A stretch of 64,000 nucleotides of DNA from NCBI RefSeq assembly GCF_964252635.1, contig NZ_CAXUNP010000015.1:1-64000 (forward strand), given 5' to 3'. A model generated the notes under the pieces. The model was not told where the DNA came from and made no database searches. It was given only the letters and a program-made list of their open reading frames with translations. This document shows positions 1 to 8,483 of this stretch, piece by piece. Source of the stretch: Jatrophihabitans sp964252635. Lineage in GTDB: Bacteria; Actinomycetota; Actinomycetes; Mycobacteriales; Jatrophihabitantaceae. Both the position numbers and the translations under genes were made by a program. How positions within the stretch are numbered: position 1 is the first letter of the stretch; the number at the start of each line of letters is the position of its first letter.

Positions 1-151
1 TCGGACGCTACGACTCACGCCGTGTGCCCACCGTCGAGTCTCAATCAGACGGCTCTGGCGCTATCGAGCTTGGCATCGGAGCGCGGTTGCGGGCTCCGCG
101 GCTGGGTCCGGCACCGTAATGAGTGGGCTGGGTTCACGCCCGATGGCGCGG

Positions 152-1102
152 TCAGGGTTGGGTGGCGCGCAGTTCGCGCGGGGTGAGCCCAAAGGTCGTT
201 TTGAATGCACGGTTGAAGCCGCTGAGGTCGCTGAAGCCGCAATGGTGCGCGATGGCGGCGATGCTGTGTCTGGCGGAGCGGGGGTCGAGTAATTCGTTTC
301 GGGCACAGTGCAGTCGACGTCGGCGGAGGTAGAGGGCCACGGTCTCGTGCTCGTCTTCGAAGAGCTTGTGCAGGTAGCGGGTGGAGATGTTCGCGGCTGC
401 TGCAATCTGGTCGGGTGTGAGTGCTGGGTCGCGAAGGTGCGTGTCGATGTAGCTTTTGATGCGATCCCGCAGGATGCGGTGGCGCGCGTCACCGCGTTGG
501 GGGTTCGTTGGGGTGGCCAGCAGCGACACGACGAGGTCGGTTGCGTGCGCCAGTATGTGCTCAGCGTTGGCTTCGGCGATTTGAGACGCGTGCTGGGTGA
601 TGTCTAGAACGAAGCGAGACACGACGCCGGTCAGGCCGCTACCACCGGACAGCCGCTGAGCGCTCATACGGCGACGTTCGACCTCGGTGAGTCGGACCGC
701 GTCAACGGGGATGCATAGGGCGGTTGCCGCCCACGGTTCCGGGGGCGTCCAGGTAAATGGGCGAGAATTCTCATACAGGACGGCATCGCCTGGGCCCAGA
801 GTGGCGACGCGGTCGTCTTGCTGAAGAGAGGCGCTGCCGGCGGTGAGAATTGCGACCTGGAAGTAGGCGGCGTCCGACTGTTTGATCAGTGCTGGCGTAC
901 GGCGATGGATATGCGCTGTTGCCTCGTGCTCCAGGAATAATAATCGCCCGCGGGCAGTGCTACGCAACACTGCTGTGGGCTCACTCGGCTCGGCCCACCC
1001 ATCGAGCTGGATAGGCGCCAGAGTGTCGCTCAGGACGCTACGCCACAGCGCCTCGCGATCACGACTGTCCACGCTGTCTGTGGTAACGACGACGTCCGGC
1101 AT
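152..1102 (-). CDS. AraC-family transcriptional regulator (cupin-like sensor plus AraC HTH)
   Basis: A 316-aa predicted DNA-binding regulator. The C-terminal ~100 residues carry the double HTH of AraC proteins (IAAAANISTRYLHKLFEDE, then IAHHCGFSDLSGFNRAFK and the FGLTPRELR ending). The N-terminal half resembles the AraC-binding-like cupin domain (GDAVLYENSRPF). The start at 1102 is chosen over the upstream in-frame codon because AGGAGGT lies 5-6 nt before ATG at 1100-1102. It is divergent from the alpha/beta hydrolase at 1294, so it probably controls that gene or the pair 1294/2002; this is inference. No clear operator was found in the 190-bp intergenic region. The effector is unknown. Confidence 0.88.
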   Translation of the reverse strand: MPDVVVTTDSVDSRDREALWRSVLSDTLAPIQLDGWAEPSEPTAVLRSTARGRLLFLEHEATAHIHRRTPALIKQSDAAYFQVAILTAGSASLQQDDRVATLGPGDAVLYENSRPFTWTPPEPWAATALCIPVDAVRLTEVERRRMSAQRLSGGSGLTGVVSRFVLDITQHASQIAEANAEHILAHATDLVVSLLATPTNPQRGDARHRILRDRIKSYIDTHLRDPALTPDQIAAAANISTRYLHKLFEDEHETVALYLRRRRLHCARNELLDPRSARHSIAAIAHHCGFSDLSGFNRAFKTTFGLTPRELRATQP

Positions 1103-1293
1103 GGCACCTCCTAGCGGTCTTCGAAGTACAGCATCAGCGCTCAGGGCGGTCAACGCCGTTCTTAGCGTCGTGCACTGACGTCCCGGGGTTGTGCGCGCGC
1201 GTCCGAGAACAAAGCTGTCCACGGCGCGCAGGCTCTTTGGCGCAGGTCGACAGTGCGCGTTCCGCGCATGCCTGCCCCAAGGAGGTCCCTCAC

Positions 1294-1983
1294 ATGAGCA
1301 GTCCCACTGTTGTGCTCGTCCACGGCGGATTCGTCGACGGATCCGGGTGGAAGGGGGTCTATGACGAACTCAAGTCCACCGGTCTCGAGGCCCGGATCGT
1401 GCAGAACCCCACCAAATCCCTCGCCGACGATGCAGTCGTGACCCGCAACGTCCTCGACACAGTCGACGGTCCTGTCGTGCTCGTCGGACACTCTTATGGC
1501 GGCGCCGTCATCAGCGAAGCCGGCACCCATCCCAACGTCGCTGCCCTCGTCTATGTCACCGCGTTCGCGCCCGACACCGGTGAATCCGTCGGCTCCATCA
1601 TCGACACCTTCCCGAAGGACGGACCGCAGCCACCGATCCTGCCCCCGGTCAACGGCTTCCTGTTCCTCGACCGAGCCAAGTTCGCCGACTCCTTCGCCGG
1701 CGACGTGTCCACGGAGGACGCTGAGTTCATGGCCAACTCGCAAGTGCCCTGGGGCCTGGACGCAATCAGCGGGACAGTTACCGACGCAGCGTGGCGATCC
1801 AAGCCCAGCTGGTACCTCCACGTCACCGACGACCGCATGATCCCGCCCGCGCAACAGCTCGCGATGGCCGAACGAAGCGGCGCGGCCATCACCGACACCC
1901 CCGGCAGCCACGCCATCTACGTCTCACAGCCCACGATCGTCGCCGACCTCATCCGCAGCGCCGCACACAGCGCGACCGACTAG
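1294..1983 (+). CDS. Small cytoplasmic alpha/beta hydrolase (esterase-like)
   Basis: A 229-aa alpha/beta-fold hydrolase. It starts directly at the first beta strand (VVLVHGG, residues 6-12). The nucleophile elbow is GHSYGG with Ser67; the probable acid lies in the VTDDRMIPP segment and the base His in GSHAIY near the end. It has no signal peptide. AAGGAGGT at 1279-1286 fixes the ATG at 1294. It resembles short pesticide/salicylate-esterase-type hydrolases, but the substrate cannot be read from sequence. The next gene, 18 bp downstream, encodes a related but exported hydrolase, so the two form an operon of one cytoplasmic and one secreted copy facing an AraC regulator. Confidence 0.88.
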   Translation: MSSPTVVLVHGGFVDGSGWKGVYDELKSTGLEARIVQNPTKSLADDAVVTRNVLDTVDGPVVLVGHSYGGAVISEAGTHPNVAALVYVTAFAPDTGESVGSIIDTFPKDGPQPPILPPVNGFLFLDRAKFADSFAGDVSTEDAEFMANSQVPWGLDAISGTVTDAAWRSKPSWYLHVTDDRMIPPAQQLAMAERSGAAITDTPGSHAIYVSQPTIVADLIRSAAHSATD

Positions 1984-2001
1984 CCACGACGGAGACCCGC
2001 A

Positions 2002-2835
2002 ATGACCAAAGAAGTCTCTCGTCGTCACGTGCTGGCAGCTGGCGCGACGCTCGCCGCGTCGGCCGCTGTAGTGGCCGGCTCGACGGGAGCGGCCGCAGCG
2101 ACCGGGCGCAAGCAGAACACGCCGAAGCCGACCATCGTCCTAGTCCACGGCGGCTACGCCGACTCGTCGTCCTGGAACGGCGTCATCACGCACCTGCAGC
2201 GGCGGGGGTACCCCACAATCGCCGGATCGAACCCACTGCGCGGCATCCCCACTGACGCCCCATACATCGCCAGCTTGCTTGACTCCATCAACGGACCCGT
2301 CGTGTTGGTGGCGCACTCCATGGGTGGAACCGTCATCACCAACGCGGCCGCAGGAAAAAGCAACGTGAAGGCGCTGGTGTACGTGGCCGCCTTCGTTCCC
2401 GACATCGGGGAAACGCAGGGCGAACTCATCACCAAGTACCCCGGCAGCGAAGTCGGGCCGGTAAGCGTGCCAGTGCCCTACACAAAGGCTGACGGCACCA
2501 CGGGCACCGACCTGTACCTCAGCAAGAGCGGCCAAGCCGCGTTCGCCGCCGACCTGACTGAAGCGCACTTCAAGGTCCTGCAGGCAACGCAACGGCCGTT
2601 CGACGCCGACTCGTTTACCTTCCCGACGACGGCCGCGGCGTGGAAGACAATCCCGTCGTGGTGTCTGATTGCGGGCAGCGACAAAGCGATTCCACCCCGA
2701 ACTGAACGCTGGATGTATGAACGCGCGAGAGCCCGCCAGATCGTCGAGATCCCGCACTCCTCGCATGTAGCGTTGATCAGCCACCCAACGACCGTCGCCA
2801 AGCTGATCGAGCGCGCCGCCCGGTCGGTTCAGTAA
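2002..2835 (+). CDS. Tat-exported alpha/beta hydrolase
   Basis: A 277-aa alpha/beta hydrolase homologous to the preceding gene (shared VLVHGG, GPVVLV-HSxGG, DD/DK-xIPP blocks). It has an N-terminal twin-arginine signal (SRRHVLAAGATLAAS, residues 6-20, then an Ala-rich stretch to about residue 34). Export by the Tat pathway is therefore likely. The nucleophile is Ser106 in AHSMGG and the terminal His lies in HSSHVAL. The pair probably arose by duplication followed by gain of a signal. A weak GGAGAC precedes the ATG. A strong hairpin at 2842-2879 follows the stop. Substrate unknown. Confidence 0.87.
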   Translation: MTKEVSRRHVLAAGATLAASAAVVAGSTGAAAATGRKQNTPKPTIVLVHGGYADSSSWNGVITHLQRRGYPTIAGSNPLRGIPTDAPYIASLLDSINGPVVLVAHSMGGTVITNAAAGKSNVKALVYVAAFVPDIGETQGELITKYPGSEVGPVSVPVPYTKADGTTGTDLYLSKSGQAAFAADLTEAHFKVLQATQRPFDADSFTFPTTAAAWKTIPSWCLIAGSDKAIPPRTERWMYERARARQIVEIPHSSHVALISHPTTVAKLIERAARSVQ

Positions 2836-2841
2836 CACAAG

Positions 2842-2879
2842 GCGACCCACTCCTACGCGCTAAAACGGGAGTGGGTCGC
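2842..2879 (+). terminator. Rho-independent-like terminator after the hydrolase pair
   Basis: A perfect 12-bp stem (GCGACCCACTCC at 2842-2853 with its complement at 2868-2879) and a 14-nt loop. It lies 6 bp past the stop of the exported hydrolase. No U-tract is present, as is common in high-GC actinobacteria. Confidence 0.75.
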
Positions 2880-2999
2880 GCCGGGTTACTCAGAAGTACG
2901 AATCGCTGATTCAAACACCTACGCGAGGAGCTTATTCAACAACCGCCACATCGATTCATCTGAGCGTCAAGTGTGTATTGCACTCGACCCACTTTGGTG

Positions 3000-3300
3000 G
3001 ACACCTGATCCTGGCCGTCCGTCGAGGTACCCGGATGAGTTTCGGCATAGCAGTGCAGATGGCGTTGGCCACTGAGGAGTCCAGAGCGTCAGTGGCCCGG
3101 GCGGCTGGGGGTGAATGAGACAACGCTGCGCAACTGAGTTGCCAATAAGCTGGCAGAACCAGCATGGCGGGCGAACCCGTTGTCGGCGAGCCCGTCGGAG
3201 TTTGAGGAGCTGCGCCGGCTGCGACGCCAGAATGAAGAGCTGCGGATGGAGAAAGAAATCCTCTACTAGGCAGCCGCCTATTTGCCCAGGAGACTATCCG
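3000..3300 (+). pseudogene. Degenerate IS3-family transposase orfA relic
   Basis: Fragments of an IS3-family OrfA can be read across several frames: RYPDEFR at 3025-3045, then VQMALATEE..ASVARAAG, then GVNETTLRN, then ELRRLRRQNEELRMEKEIL with a TAG stop just after (about 3267), then AAAY and a one-base shift in the usual YFAKE ending. Multiple frameshifts and stops mean it is dead. OrfB is absent and I did not find convincing terminal inverted repeats or a target duplication. The rest of the 2836-3401 interval holds the terminator at 2842 and no other gene that I can support. Confidence 0.8.
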
Positions 3301-3401
3301 GTCTGCCGCTCCCAACTGACCATAGGTGATCGAGGTGACTCGTGAGTGCGCGTCCGTTTGCCCTGGAACGGTTGGCGTCGGATGCGGGTTTGCTCCGGCC
3401 G

Positions 3402-3926
3402 TTAGACCGGGTGACGGACCCTCTTCCGTTTAAGGTCGGGGTCACGCTCGTTTACAACGTCCCGCAGGATTCGCAGAGCGTCTTCGAGTTGACGTCGCTG
3501 GGACGGGGACAGGGCCGAGAAGGTGACGGTTAGGTCGTCGATGTGACTGGGCAGCGCTCCGAGGACGGCTTGTCGCCCGGCCGGCGTCAGTTTTGCGTAC
3601 ACCGCTCTGCGGTCATCGCCCTCGCGGCTGCGTTCCACTAAACCCTGCTCTTCGAGCCGGTCGATCAGGCGAGTCACCCCACCTGTGGTGAGCGCGAGTT
3701 CGCGGACCAGATCACTTGACCGCACGCTGGCACCCGGCGAACGGATCAGCCGGATGAGAACCTCGAAGGTGGATACGGGCAGATCTGAGTCCCTGCGGAG
3801 GCCTTCGTCCATCCGTAACCCGAGCCCGTTGGCCGTTTCGACCAGCAGCCCAGCCAGGGTGACGTTCTCGCTACGAATCAGCGAATCTTCGTTGTTGACC
3901 TCGCGGCGGGATCGACCGGTTGCCAT
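3402..3926 (-). CDS. MarR-family transcriptional regulator
   Basis: A 174-aa winged-helix regulator. The HTH and wing are seen in SDLVRELALTTGGVTRLIDR, followed by LEEQGLVERSREGDDRRA and the LTPAGRQ segment typical of MarR. GAAGGAGCG lies 6-9 nt before the ATG at 3926. It lies downstream of ltrA on the same strand (68-bp gap) and may be co-transcribed with wrbA-ltrA or have its own promoter. A 12-bp palindrome at 3958-3969, inside the larger imperfect repeat AGTAGCT..AGCTTACT, could be its own operator. MarR proteins usually repress genes for efflux or for oxidative or aromatic stress, which fits neighbouring WrbA; the ligand is unknown. Confidence 0.9.
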   Translation of the reverse strand: MATGRSRREVNNEDSLIRSENVTLAGLLVETANGLGLRMDEGLRRDSDLPVSTFEVLIRLIRSPGASVRSSDLVRELALTTGGVTRLIDRLEEQGLVERSREGDDRRAVYAKLTPAGRQAVLGALPSHIDDLTVTFSALSPSQRRQLEDALRILRDVVNERDPDLKRKRVRHPV

Positions 3927-3957
3927 TCAGTTCGCTCCTTCAGTGCCTAGGCAGTAG

Positions 3958-3969
3958 CTGACCAGTCAG
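3958..3969. promoter_or_regulatory. Candidate MarR operator
   Basis: CTGAC-CA-GTCAG, a perfect 12-bp palindrome 32 bp upstream of the marR start, with weaker symmetry extending on both sides (AGTA-GCT ... AGCTTACT). The site is seen; its use by the MarR protein is inference. Confidence 0.4.
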
Positions 3970-3994
3970 GAGCTTACTAGAATCGGGACGGTGT

Positions 3995-5173
3995 TTAGTC
4001 GAGGCCGTTCGGGGTGTCACTGACGACGCGCACAGCGGGGGTAGGGCCTGCCTTTCGTGCTCGGCTGATGTTCAACCCGGAATGCACGACGAGTGCGCCC
4101 ACACAGGCCAGGAGCCACGTCGGTGTTTTGAGGCCGTGGCCGAAGAGCAGGAGGGCCACCAGTCCGGACATGAGTACTGCTCGGGGCGTGGCCAAGGATC
4201 GTGACCGAGGGACGCGTAAGACCCACCCCATGGCGTTGAGCGTAAGTAGGTACGCCCCGATTCCTCCGGCAATCATCGCGGCCGCACTTCCCGGCGCATA
4301 ACCGTCGGCGTGCTCGGCGGCGAGTTGGGTGCCGGCCCCGACGAAAATCACGCCGAGTACCAACGGGAAGTGCAGGTAGGCGCAGATGATGAAAGCGATG
4401 CGACCGCTGTTGTCCTGGTCGGCCAGCATCCGGTACCGGAGCCGCCAGGCATGGCGGTCGAAGAACCCCCACCACAAGAGCGCCGCGATGACGAAGCCTT
4501 CGGCCAGCACGACCGATGTCGACGGCTGCAAAGGCCTGTCTACGACACTGACCGTGTTGACGGCCGCTTCTCCGAGCACGATGATCGCGAAGGCGGCGAA
4601 GCGGTCGGGTAGATGGCGCTCGTCAACAGGCAGCATCCTCTGCAGCCGGTCAGCCACAGCCGGGATCAAGATGTCGACGATCATGGCCATGATCCAAACG
4701 ATCATCTTGATCGACTCCGGCAGGAAGATGGACACGAACCACGCCGCCGCGGTCAGCGTAAATCCGGTGGCGTAGAACGCGGTGAGGCGCTGGTCTTCTT
4801 CGCGGACGCGTACGTAGATGACGGCAATGACGAGGCGCACGGTGAGATAACCGGCCGCGAACCAGGTGTCGGAAGCTCCGGGCACCTCCGGTACGGCCAG
4901 CGCCATCAAGCCTGACGCACCGGCCGCGAGGAGCAGCAGGACGGTCGTGATGTTGTCGTCGCTGGGGAACCGGTTGAGCGCGAAGGTCACGCCGGTCCAG
5001 GTCCACCACACGGGGACGAACAGCAGCACCACGCGGGCGGCGGTGCGCCAACTCGGGCCCTCATGCAACACGTCCGCGAGCTGCGCGACGCAGAGCACGA
5101 ACACGAGGTCGAAGAACAACTCGAGACCGGGGTTGCGTTGCTCGGGCCGGGAAACACGCGCCATCATGTTCAC
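3995..5173 (-). CDS. ltrA: Low-temperature-requirement protein A (LtrA)-like membrane protein
   Basis: A 392-aa integral membrane protein with about 10-11 hydrophobic segments. The N-terminus PEQRNPGLELFFDLVFVLCV matches the LtrA family signature (R-x-x-LELFFDLVFVxxV). The family's biochemical role is not established; the name comes from a Listeria cold-growth mutant. GTG at 5173 is 9 bp after the wrbA stop, and ATG codons at 5167 and 5164 are alternatives; no strong SD separates them. It is the second gene of the wrbA operon, so it should be under the SARP-type promoter at 5879-5910. Confidence 0.85.
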   Translation of the reverse strand: MNMMARVSRPEQRNPGLELFFDLVFVLCVAQLADVLHEGPSWRTAARVVLLFVPVWWTWTGVTFALNRFPSDDNITTVLLLLAAGASGLMALAVPEVPGASDTWFAAGYLTVRLVIAVIYVRVREEDQRLTAFYATGFTLTAAAWFVSIFLPESIKMIVWIMAMIVDILIPAVADRLQRMLPVDERHLPDRFAAFAIIVLGEAAVNTVSVVDRPLQPSTSVVLAEGFVIAALLWWGFFDRHAWRLRYRMLADQDNSGRIAFIICAYLHFPLVLGVIFVGAGTQLAAEHADGYAPGSAAAMIAGGIGAYLLTLNAMGWVLRVPRSRSLATPRAVLMSGLVALLLFGHGLKTPTWLLACVGALVVHSGLNISRARKAGPTPAVRVVSDTPNGLD

Positions 5174-5182
5174 GCGTCGAGA

Positions 5183-5785
5183 TCAGCCCTGCAGGCGTGC
5201 GGCGATCGCGGCCAGCCTCTTGCATTGATAGTGGGCGGCGGACACCGTCGCCTCGTCGGGGAGCGCGCCGGCACCTGAGGCCCAGGAGGTGCCGTACGGG
5301 TTCCCGCCGGCTTCGGAGACCAGCGGGTCTGTGTATCCGGTCGGCACGATGATGCATCCCCAGTGGTACAGGACGTTGTTCAGGGCCAGAATTGTCGACT
5401 CCTGCCCGCCGTGGTTGTTGGCGGAGGAGGTGAAGGTGGTGGCGGGCTTGTCGACGAAACCGCCCGCCTGCCACAAGCCGCCGGTTGAGTCGATGAACTG
5501 TTTGAGCTGAGCGGCCGGCGTCCCGAAGCGGGTGGGCGTACCGAGCGCCAGCGCGTTGCACCACTCGAGATCTTCGAGCACGGCAGTACGCACGCTGTCC
5601 TTCGTCGCGTCGACGTGGGCCTGCCAGACCGGATTGGCAGCGATCGCCGCATCGGGGGCCAGCTCGGGTGTACGACGCAGTCTGACCTCGGCGCCCGCGG
5701 CGCGAGCGCCGTCGGCGACACTCTCGGCCAAGCGGTGCACGCTGCCGGTTGCGCTGTAGTAGATGACCGTGACTCGCACGGACAT
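5183..5785 (-). CDS. wrbA: WrbA-type flavodoxin-fold NAD(P)H:quinone oxidoreductase
   Basis: A 200-aa flavodoxin-fold protein. The FMN phosphate loop is YYSATGSVHRLA near the N-terminus. PTRFGTPAAQLKQFIDSTGGLW and TFTSSANNHGGQES are hallmark WrbA blocks. It probably reduces quinones by two electrons, protecting against redox cycling. ATG at 5785 is preceded by AAGGAGGA, so the in-frame codons further upstream are rejected. It is the first gene of an operon with ltrA and is divergent from the SARP regulator at 6038. In this setting a quinone reductase could serve as a tailoring or self-protection enzyme for an aromatic product; that is inference from context. Confidence 0.9.
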   Translation of the reverse strand: MSVRVTVIYYSATGSVHRLAESVADGARAAGAEVRLRRTPELAPDAAIAANPVWQAHVDATKDSVRTAVLEDLEWCNALALGTPTRFGTPAAQLKQFIDSTGGLWQAGGFVDKPATTFTSSANNHGGQESTILALNNVLYHWGCIIVPTGYTDPLVSEAGGNPYGTSWASGAGALPDEATVSAAHYQCKRLAAIAARLQG

Positions 5786-5878
5786 GACATCCTCCTTCGC
5801 CGGACGGCCGGTCGAACGGTGAAGGTTTCGTGCCGGCACTCGGTCCCCACCCTGACGGCGGAACCCGCCTATTACCTG

Positions 5879-5910
5879 ACGATAGGCAAGCGAAGTGACC
5901 GCCCAGTGCG
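5879..5910 (-). promoter_or_regulatory. SARP-type promoter of the wrbA operon (copy A)
   Basis: On the minus strand: heptamer CGCACTG, 4 bp, heptamer GTCACTT, 8 bp (CGCTTGCC), then TATCGT as the -10. Two heptamers at an 11-bp period, with the proximal one 8 bp from the -10, is the published arrangement for SARP (ActII-ORF4/AfsR-type) activators. The same arrangement, with the same proximal heptamer, is found upstream of 13484. The site lies ~94-125 bp upstream of the wrbA ATG and 128 bp from the start of a SARP gene. Confidence 0.65.
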
Positions 5911-5997
5911 TCGCCGGGACCGCCGACCGCGGAGCCGAAAAATTTTCCTCCGGTGTGTTGCGGAGCGACCTGGCACGGGTACAAACTTGCTGACAGA

Positions 5998-6032
5998 TCA
6001 GTAACTGATTACTCAGTCAGATCGCAAGGAGG
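5998..6032 (+). promoter_or_regulatory. Palindrome and ribosome binding site ahead of the SARP gene
   Basis: TCAGT-A-ACTGA (5998-6008) is a short palindrome followed by ACTCAGTCAG, and AAGGAGG at 6026-6032 sets the ATG at 6038. TTGCTG (about 5989) and TACTCA, 17 bp apart, could be -35/-10 elements. The palindrome could be an operator for an unlinked repressor. Only the SD is certain. Confidence 0.4.
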
Positions 6033-6037
6033 TCGTC

Positions 6038-7531
6038 ATGGGACTGCAGCTGAACAGCATTGCCGTTGCCACGAGTCACCGTTCGGTCTGTGGACCGGCG
6101 CCGGCGCTGACTCCGACGTCGGAAATGGACCGAGAGCAGGATCGGACCGGCCGGGCGGCCGAGGTGCAGTTCGTCCTCTTCGGCGGGGTGCGCATCGTCC
6201 GGGCCGGCGTCGAGATCGAAGTGACCCAACCGAAACAACGCGGTCTGCTCGCGCTGCTTCTGGCCAATGTCGGCGAGGTGGTCTCTGTGGGTTCGATTGT
6301 CGACGCTCTCTGGGCCGGCGAACCTGCCGCCACGGCCGTCAACCAGCTGCACCGACACGTCGGCGCTCTGCGACGTGCCTGCGAGCCCGGGCTCGGGCGA
6401 CGGCAGTCCGGCCAATTCATTCTCGGCAGCGGTCACGGCTACCGGATCGCGGTCGACCCCGATACGAGCGACCTTGTACGGTTCCGTCAGCTCGCCACCC
6501 AGGCACGCGAACTCGGCGACGTGGGGGACCAGGCGAACGCCCTCAGGCTGTCACTGCGGGCGCTCGCGGTCGCTGCTTCGCCGGCTGCTGACGAGGACTT
6601 CCAGGACCTGCCGGAGTTCGCGTCCGTCGAGGACGAGCGGATCGCCGCCATCGTGACGGCGGTGAAGCAGTGCAGATACGCAGCGGACTACGCAGCACTC
6701 CTACCGGCCCTGCGGTCGGCGAGCGAACGTCATCCCTACGACGAGTCACTGGCGGCGAACCTGGTCGACGTGTTGTCCCGCACGGGACGAAGCGCCGAGG
6801 CGGTGCGCCTGTACCGCGCCGTACGTCAGAGGCTGCATGACGAGCTTGGCTGCGAGCCCGGCTCCGGGCTCAAGCGGGCGCTGGCGGCAGCTCTGCGTGC
6901 GGATTCGACGCCGCCGGAGGAGGCCCGGGTCGACAGCACCGGGACGGTGCCACCGCGCGGCCGCCTGCCCGTGCCGCTGCCCGGCTTCGTGGGCCGCCGC
7001 CATATGCTGGCCACGCTTGCGGAGTCTGCGGAGCAACGGGAAATCCTGCTGCTGGCGGGCGCCGGCGGGGTCGGGAAGACGGCTCTGGCGGTCAGACACG
7101 CAACCCAGATCGCCGGTCGGTACCCCGACGGGCAACTGTATGTTGATCTTGGCGGTCACGACCCGGGCCGCGAGCCGATCTCCACGCTTGACGCCCTTGC
7201 GGACATGCTCGCGGGTTTGAACGTCCCCGCCCATGCCACGCCGCGGGGCGCCAACGAGCGATCGAGGTTGCTGCGCAGCATCTTGTCCTCGCAGCGGCTC
7301 CTCGTGCTTCTCGACGACGCGCACGATTTCGCGCAGATCGAGAAGTTGCTGCCCGGCTCGGGCCCGGCCGGCGTCATTGTCACCAGCCGGCACCCTCTGC
7401 CCGAGCTCGTCGCGCGCCACGGCGTCGAACTCGTCGAGGTCCGGTCCGTGGATGACGAGCTTCTCGACCTTCTGGCGCGTCGTTCCGCGTCGTCACGTGA
7501 CAGTCGCGACCTGGCCGACACGGCGCCCTGA
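6038..7531 (+). CDS. SARP/AfsR-type regulator with BTAD and a shortened NB-ARC domain
   Basis: A 497-aa regulator. Winged-helix DNA-binding domain at about residues 45-130 (QPKQRGLLALLLANVGEVVS, SGHGYRIAV), BTAD tetratricopeptide domain to ~275 (RHPYDESLAANLV, LYRAVRQRLHDELG), then an NTPase domain with a P-loop GAGGVGKT (~343-350), a Walker B-like LLVLLDDA and VIVTSR. It stops just after the LLARR segment. AfsR-type relatives continue through a winged helix and TPRs to ~900-1000 aa, so this is a short or truncated form whose end is 12 bp from a convergent gene. Two operons on either side carry SARP-geometry promoters, making it their likely activator. AAGGAGG precedes the ATG. Confidence 0.9.
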   Translation: MGLQLNSIAVATSHRSVCGPAPALTPTSEMDREQDRTGRAAEVQFVLFGGVRIVRAGVEIEVTQPKQRGLLALLLANVGEVVSVGSIVDALWAGEPAATAVNQLHRHVGALRRACEPGLGRRQSGQFILGSGHGYRIAVDPDTSDLVRFRQLATQARELGDVGDQANALRLSLRALAVAASPAADEDFQDLPEFASVEDERIAAIVTAVKQCRYAADYAALLPALRSASERHPYDESLAANLVDVLSRTGRSAEAVRLYRAVRQRLHDELGCEPGSGLKRALAAALRADSTPPEEARVDSTGTVPPRGRLPVPLPGFVGRRHMLATLAESAEQREILLLAGAGGVGKTALAVRHATQIAGRYPDGQLYVDLGGHDPGREPISTLDALADMLAGLNVPAHATPRGANERSRLLRSILSSQRLLVLLDDAHDFAQIEKLLPGSGPAGVIVTSRHPLPELVARHGVELVEVRSVDDELLDLLARRSASSRDSRDLADTAP

Positions 7532-7543
7532 CGCGGAATCTGT

Positions 7544-8404
7544 CTATCCGAGCAGTTCGTCGAGCATGGGGTCGACGAGCCGCGTCAGCACCGACAGGTG
7601 CCCTTCTCCCGGCGCGCGGTGAAGTGACGCGTCGGGCAGGTGTTCGGCGACCCACTGACTGTGCGCGAGGGGAACGTTGCGGTCGTCGCTGCCGTGCCAC
7701 ATCGAGACTGGCACGTCGACGGTGCCCAGGTCGAAACCCCAGGGCTTGACGAAAGCCAGCTCGTCGTCGACCCAGCCGTCGACGCCCGTGCTGAGGGCGA
7801 CCCGGTTCGCCGCGGCCAGGTCCTCGGCGAACTCCCCGGTGAGCACCGCCGCGTCTGCGGCAACCAACGTGTCGCCTGTTTCGTCGAAGGCCCGTGGGTC
7901 GGCGTGCGGATGCAACATCGCGGCCGCCGCGTGTGACACGACCTCGCGAAGATGCGACTCGCCCTGCAGCGCGGCCTCCCACTCATCGACCTCGACACGA
8001 GCCATCCCCTGCAGGAAATCGAGTCCCTCTCCGTCGTACGGGGCAAGACCCGAAACGACAAGTGTGCCGATGACGCCCGGTAGGCGTGCCGCACAGGCGA
8101 GCGCGTGCGGCCCACCGCCGGACCATCCGGCCACGAAGTACCGGTCGACACCAAGTGCACGAAAAACCGCGTCGGAGTCGGCGACGACGTCGACTACCGC
8201 CCGCCCCGGCGACCGTGTGGACGTGGCGTAACCGGCTCGCGAGATGATGACGAGGCGCGCGCCGCGTCGGTGCACCGCAGCCTCGAGCTGCCGGGTCAGC
8301 AACCCACCCCCCGTGCCGTGATGGAACAGCAGAGGTAACCCGTCTTCTGGTCCGCTGATCCGGACCCTGAGGTCCCGGCCATCGTCGAGTTTCAGCGTGG
8401 TCAT
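7544..8404 (-). CDS. Alpha/beta hydrolase
   Basis: A 286-aa alpha/beta hydrolase with the oxyanion region FHHGTGGG, nucleophile elbow GWSGGG, acid Asp in WHGSDDRNVP and base His in GEGHLS. It resembles the large group of proline-iminopeptidase/epoxide-hydrolase-like enzymes; the substrate is not readable. It lies 79 bp behind the 4-TM protein gene on the same strand and may be the last gene of the operon started at 13484. It converges with the SARP gene (12-bp gap). A GGAAGG lies 8-10 nt before the ATG. Confidence 0.85.
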   Translation of the reverse strand: MTTLKLDDGRDLRVRISGPEDGLPLLFHHGTGGGLLTRQLEAAVHRRGARLVIISRAGYATSTRSPGRAVVDVVADSDAVFRALGVDRYFVAGWSGGGPHALACAARLPGVIGTLVVSGLAPYDGEGLDFLQGMARVEVDEWEAALQGESHLREVVSHAAAAMLHPHADPRAFDETGDTLVAADAAVLTGEFAEDLAAANRVALSTGVDGWVDDELAFVKPWGFDLGTVDVPVSMWHGSDDRNVPLAHSQWVAEHLPDASLHRAPGEGHLSVLTRLVDPMLDELLG

Positions 8405-8483
8405 TTGATTCGTTGCCTTCCAGGCATCGTGTCGGACGGTTGAAGGAGGGCGCGGCTCGGTCGCCGCGCTTCGCTGGGCCGGC

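Noticed and set aside
3342..3533. Small plus-strand frame at the marR 3' end
   Set aside because: Antisense to marR with no motif or conserved feature.
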